A stretch of DNA of 64,000 nucleotides. Source: Mycetohabitans endofungorum (GTDB taxonomy: Bacteria; Pseudomonadota; Gammaproteobacteria; Burkholderiales; Burkholderiaceae). The notes below the pieces were generated by a model. The model saw nothing but the letters and a program-made list of their open reading frames with translations, ran no database searches and was not told the origin of the DNA. Below, one piece after another: positions 62,947 through 64,000 of this stretch. The DNA is taken from NCBI RefSeq assembly GCF_037477895.1, contig NZ_CP132744.1, forward strand, positions 1,736,001 through 1,800,000, written 5' to 3'. How positions within the stretch are numbered: position 1 is the stretch's first letter; each line of letters opens with the position of its first letter. The position numbers and the translations under genes were made by a program.

Positions 62947-64000
62947 TCAGGCTAATTGACGCTGCTGTAATTCATCCAGCTTTTGCGCCAAAATACGGCC
63001 TATTTCAATGGCTGGCCCTGGCCCTCCCATGTCTCTATGTTTGCAATGAATATGATATGTTTCAATATTTTTAAGAACATAAGGCTTCCATAAATTAGGA
63101 GAAGCAAGAGGAGTAGCTTCGTCTTCCGCCATCGTTGCGTAAAAAAACAGCACGTCACCGCAATAAATAGGCGGAGCAGCCTCCTTTAAAAGACGATGAT
63201 TGTTCTTTATAACATCTCGGGTTTTTTCCCATAAATATTCCCCCACATTTGGAATGCTTTCATCTCCATATCGGGCAAGCAGCTTGATATAAAAGTCCTT
63301 TTGGATCATCTCCGGATCCTCGGCTCGCTGAGCATAGTCTGGATAACTATCCAGCAAAGCCAACAGTGCCACCTTTTCGCCCTGTTGCTCAAGCTGTGCC
63401 GCCATGCTATGAGCTACATTGCCGCCAAAAGACCACCCCAATAGATGGTAAGGCCCGCCTGGCTGAATGCGGCGGATTTGCTTGATGTAGTCCGAAGCCA
63501 TTGCGTCAATTGTGTCCGCAAGTGGCGGCACGCCGTTCAATCCTCGGGCTTGTAAGCCATAAACGGGTTGATCAGTATCTAAATGATTGACCAAATTCCT
63601 ATAAAGCCAGCTTAAACCACTGACAGGATGAACACAAAAAAGAGGCGGCCGGGTGCCGTTGGGCTGAATAGGAAGCAAAATGGCAAATGCATCGTCTTGG
63701 ATGCACTCCCGCGGCAGTAGGCGTTGGGCCAGCGCAGCGACAGTAGGCGCTTCAAATAGTGAGAGAATAGTGATCTCGGCACCCAACGTGGCGCGAATGC
63801 GCTCAATCATTTGCACAGCGAGCAGCGAATGCCCCCCGAGCGCAAAGAAGCTGTCGTGACGACTAATATGCTTGACGCCAAGCAACTCGGCCCAGATTGT
63901 CGCGAGCGCATCCTCAATCTCGCCTTGTGGTGCTTCATATATTTGCCGTGCGAAGGCATCGCCTTCCGGCGCAGGCAATGCACGCCGGTCCAGTTTGCCA
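62947..64000 (-). CDS. NRPS C-terminal carrier (PCP) and thioesterase domains, partial
   Basis: The frame is open to the window edge, so this is the last roughly 350 residues of a non-ribosomal peptide synthetase. At the edge GKLDRRALPAP is the end (A10 motif) of an adenylation domain. The carrier domain has the phosphopantetheine Ser in FFALGGHSLLAVQ. The type I thioesterase follows, with the nucleophile in LLGWSFGGNVAH, Asp in LLALLDSYPD and a likely catalytic His in YHIHCKHRDMGG. It releases or cyclises the peptide product. The thioesterase region is AT-richer than the core genes. No ribosome start is visible. Confidence 0.95.
   Translation of the reverse strand, partial: GKLDRRALPAPEGDAFARQIYEAPQGEIEDALATIWAELLGVKHISRHDSFFALGGHSLLAVQMIERIRATLGAEITILSLFEAPTVAALAQRLLPRECIQDDAFAILLPIQPNGTRPPLFCVHPVSGLSWLYRNLVNHLDTDQPVYGLQARGLNGVPPLADTIDAMASDYIKQIRRIQPGGPYHLLGWSFGGNVAHSMAAQLEQQGEKVALLALLDSYPDYAQRAEDPEMIQKDFYIKLLARYGDESIPNVGEYLWEKTRDVIKNNHRLLKEAAPPIYCGDVLFFYATMAEDEATPLASPNLWKPYVLKNIETYHIHCKHRDMGGPGPAIEIGRILAQKLDELQQRQLA

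Overview
The window looks like part of a betaproteobacterial Burkholderiaceae chromosome. The gene complement fits best with the fungal-endosymbiont Burkholderia/Mycetohabitans lineage. This is inferred from Burkholderia-type families (DUF3563, Omp32-like porin, H-NS, Lys/Ala-rich HU, the Ftr iron system), a GH46 chitosanase suited to chitosan-rich fungal walls, NRPS genes and many decayed genes. It has not been tested by a database search.

Positions 1-10777 (minus strand) carry the structural half of an extracellular contractile injection system (eCIS, antifeeding-prophage/PVC type). The genes follow canonical Afp1 to Afp11 order: tube, three sheaths, second tube, DUF5908 protein, LysM protein, VgrG-like spike, gp25-like baseplate, PAAR-like tip, and a baseplate-J protein cut by the window edge. 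The second sheath has a roughly 145-residue Lys-rich, AT-rich insertion. Upstream (10.9-11.8 kb) are a small coiled-coil ORF and a transposase-derived HTH gene with a strong ribosome binding site. A broken tyrosine recombinase next to tRNA-Ala (12.5-12.96 kb) marks the island border.

Positions 13.0-33.5 kb are mostly core genome: gltX, a patatin lipoprotein, an NlpC/P60 protease, the yejABEF peptide transporter, fabI, H-NS, LysR/pirin, OsmC, hemP, the ftrABCD ferrous iron system with Fur-box-like sites, and uvrB. Positions 33.8-48.4 kb hold an aromatic aminotransferase, 3-hydroxybutyrate dehydrogenase, rlmJ, a cueR/copZ divergon, an Fsr-type MFS pump, PAP2, HU, an SDR, an Xre/RES toxin-antitoxin pair, a PPP phosphatase, a histidine kinase and an FKBP. 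Between these lie remnants of an aldo-keto reductase, an IS200-like transposase, a CHAD protein, TreY and an SDR.

Positions 48.4-61.2 kb carry the GH46 chitosanase, MarR, a PanE remnant, an orphan amino-acid-binding protein, a sigma-54 gene, a stand-alone LigD polymerase domain, small stress-type proteins, a CPA1 antiporter, a PAS/PAS hybrid kinase, a porin with an odd 5' end, and tRNA-Pro. Positions 61.7-62.9 kb are a graveyard: DUF4160 stopped by one nonsense codon, intact DUF2442, a frameshifted HicB and an IS66 fragment. The window ends in the carrier-thioesterase end of an NRPS.

Three minisatellites (17-bp, 9-bp and 7-bp units) each sit just 3' of a gene's stop codon.
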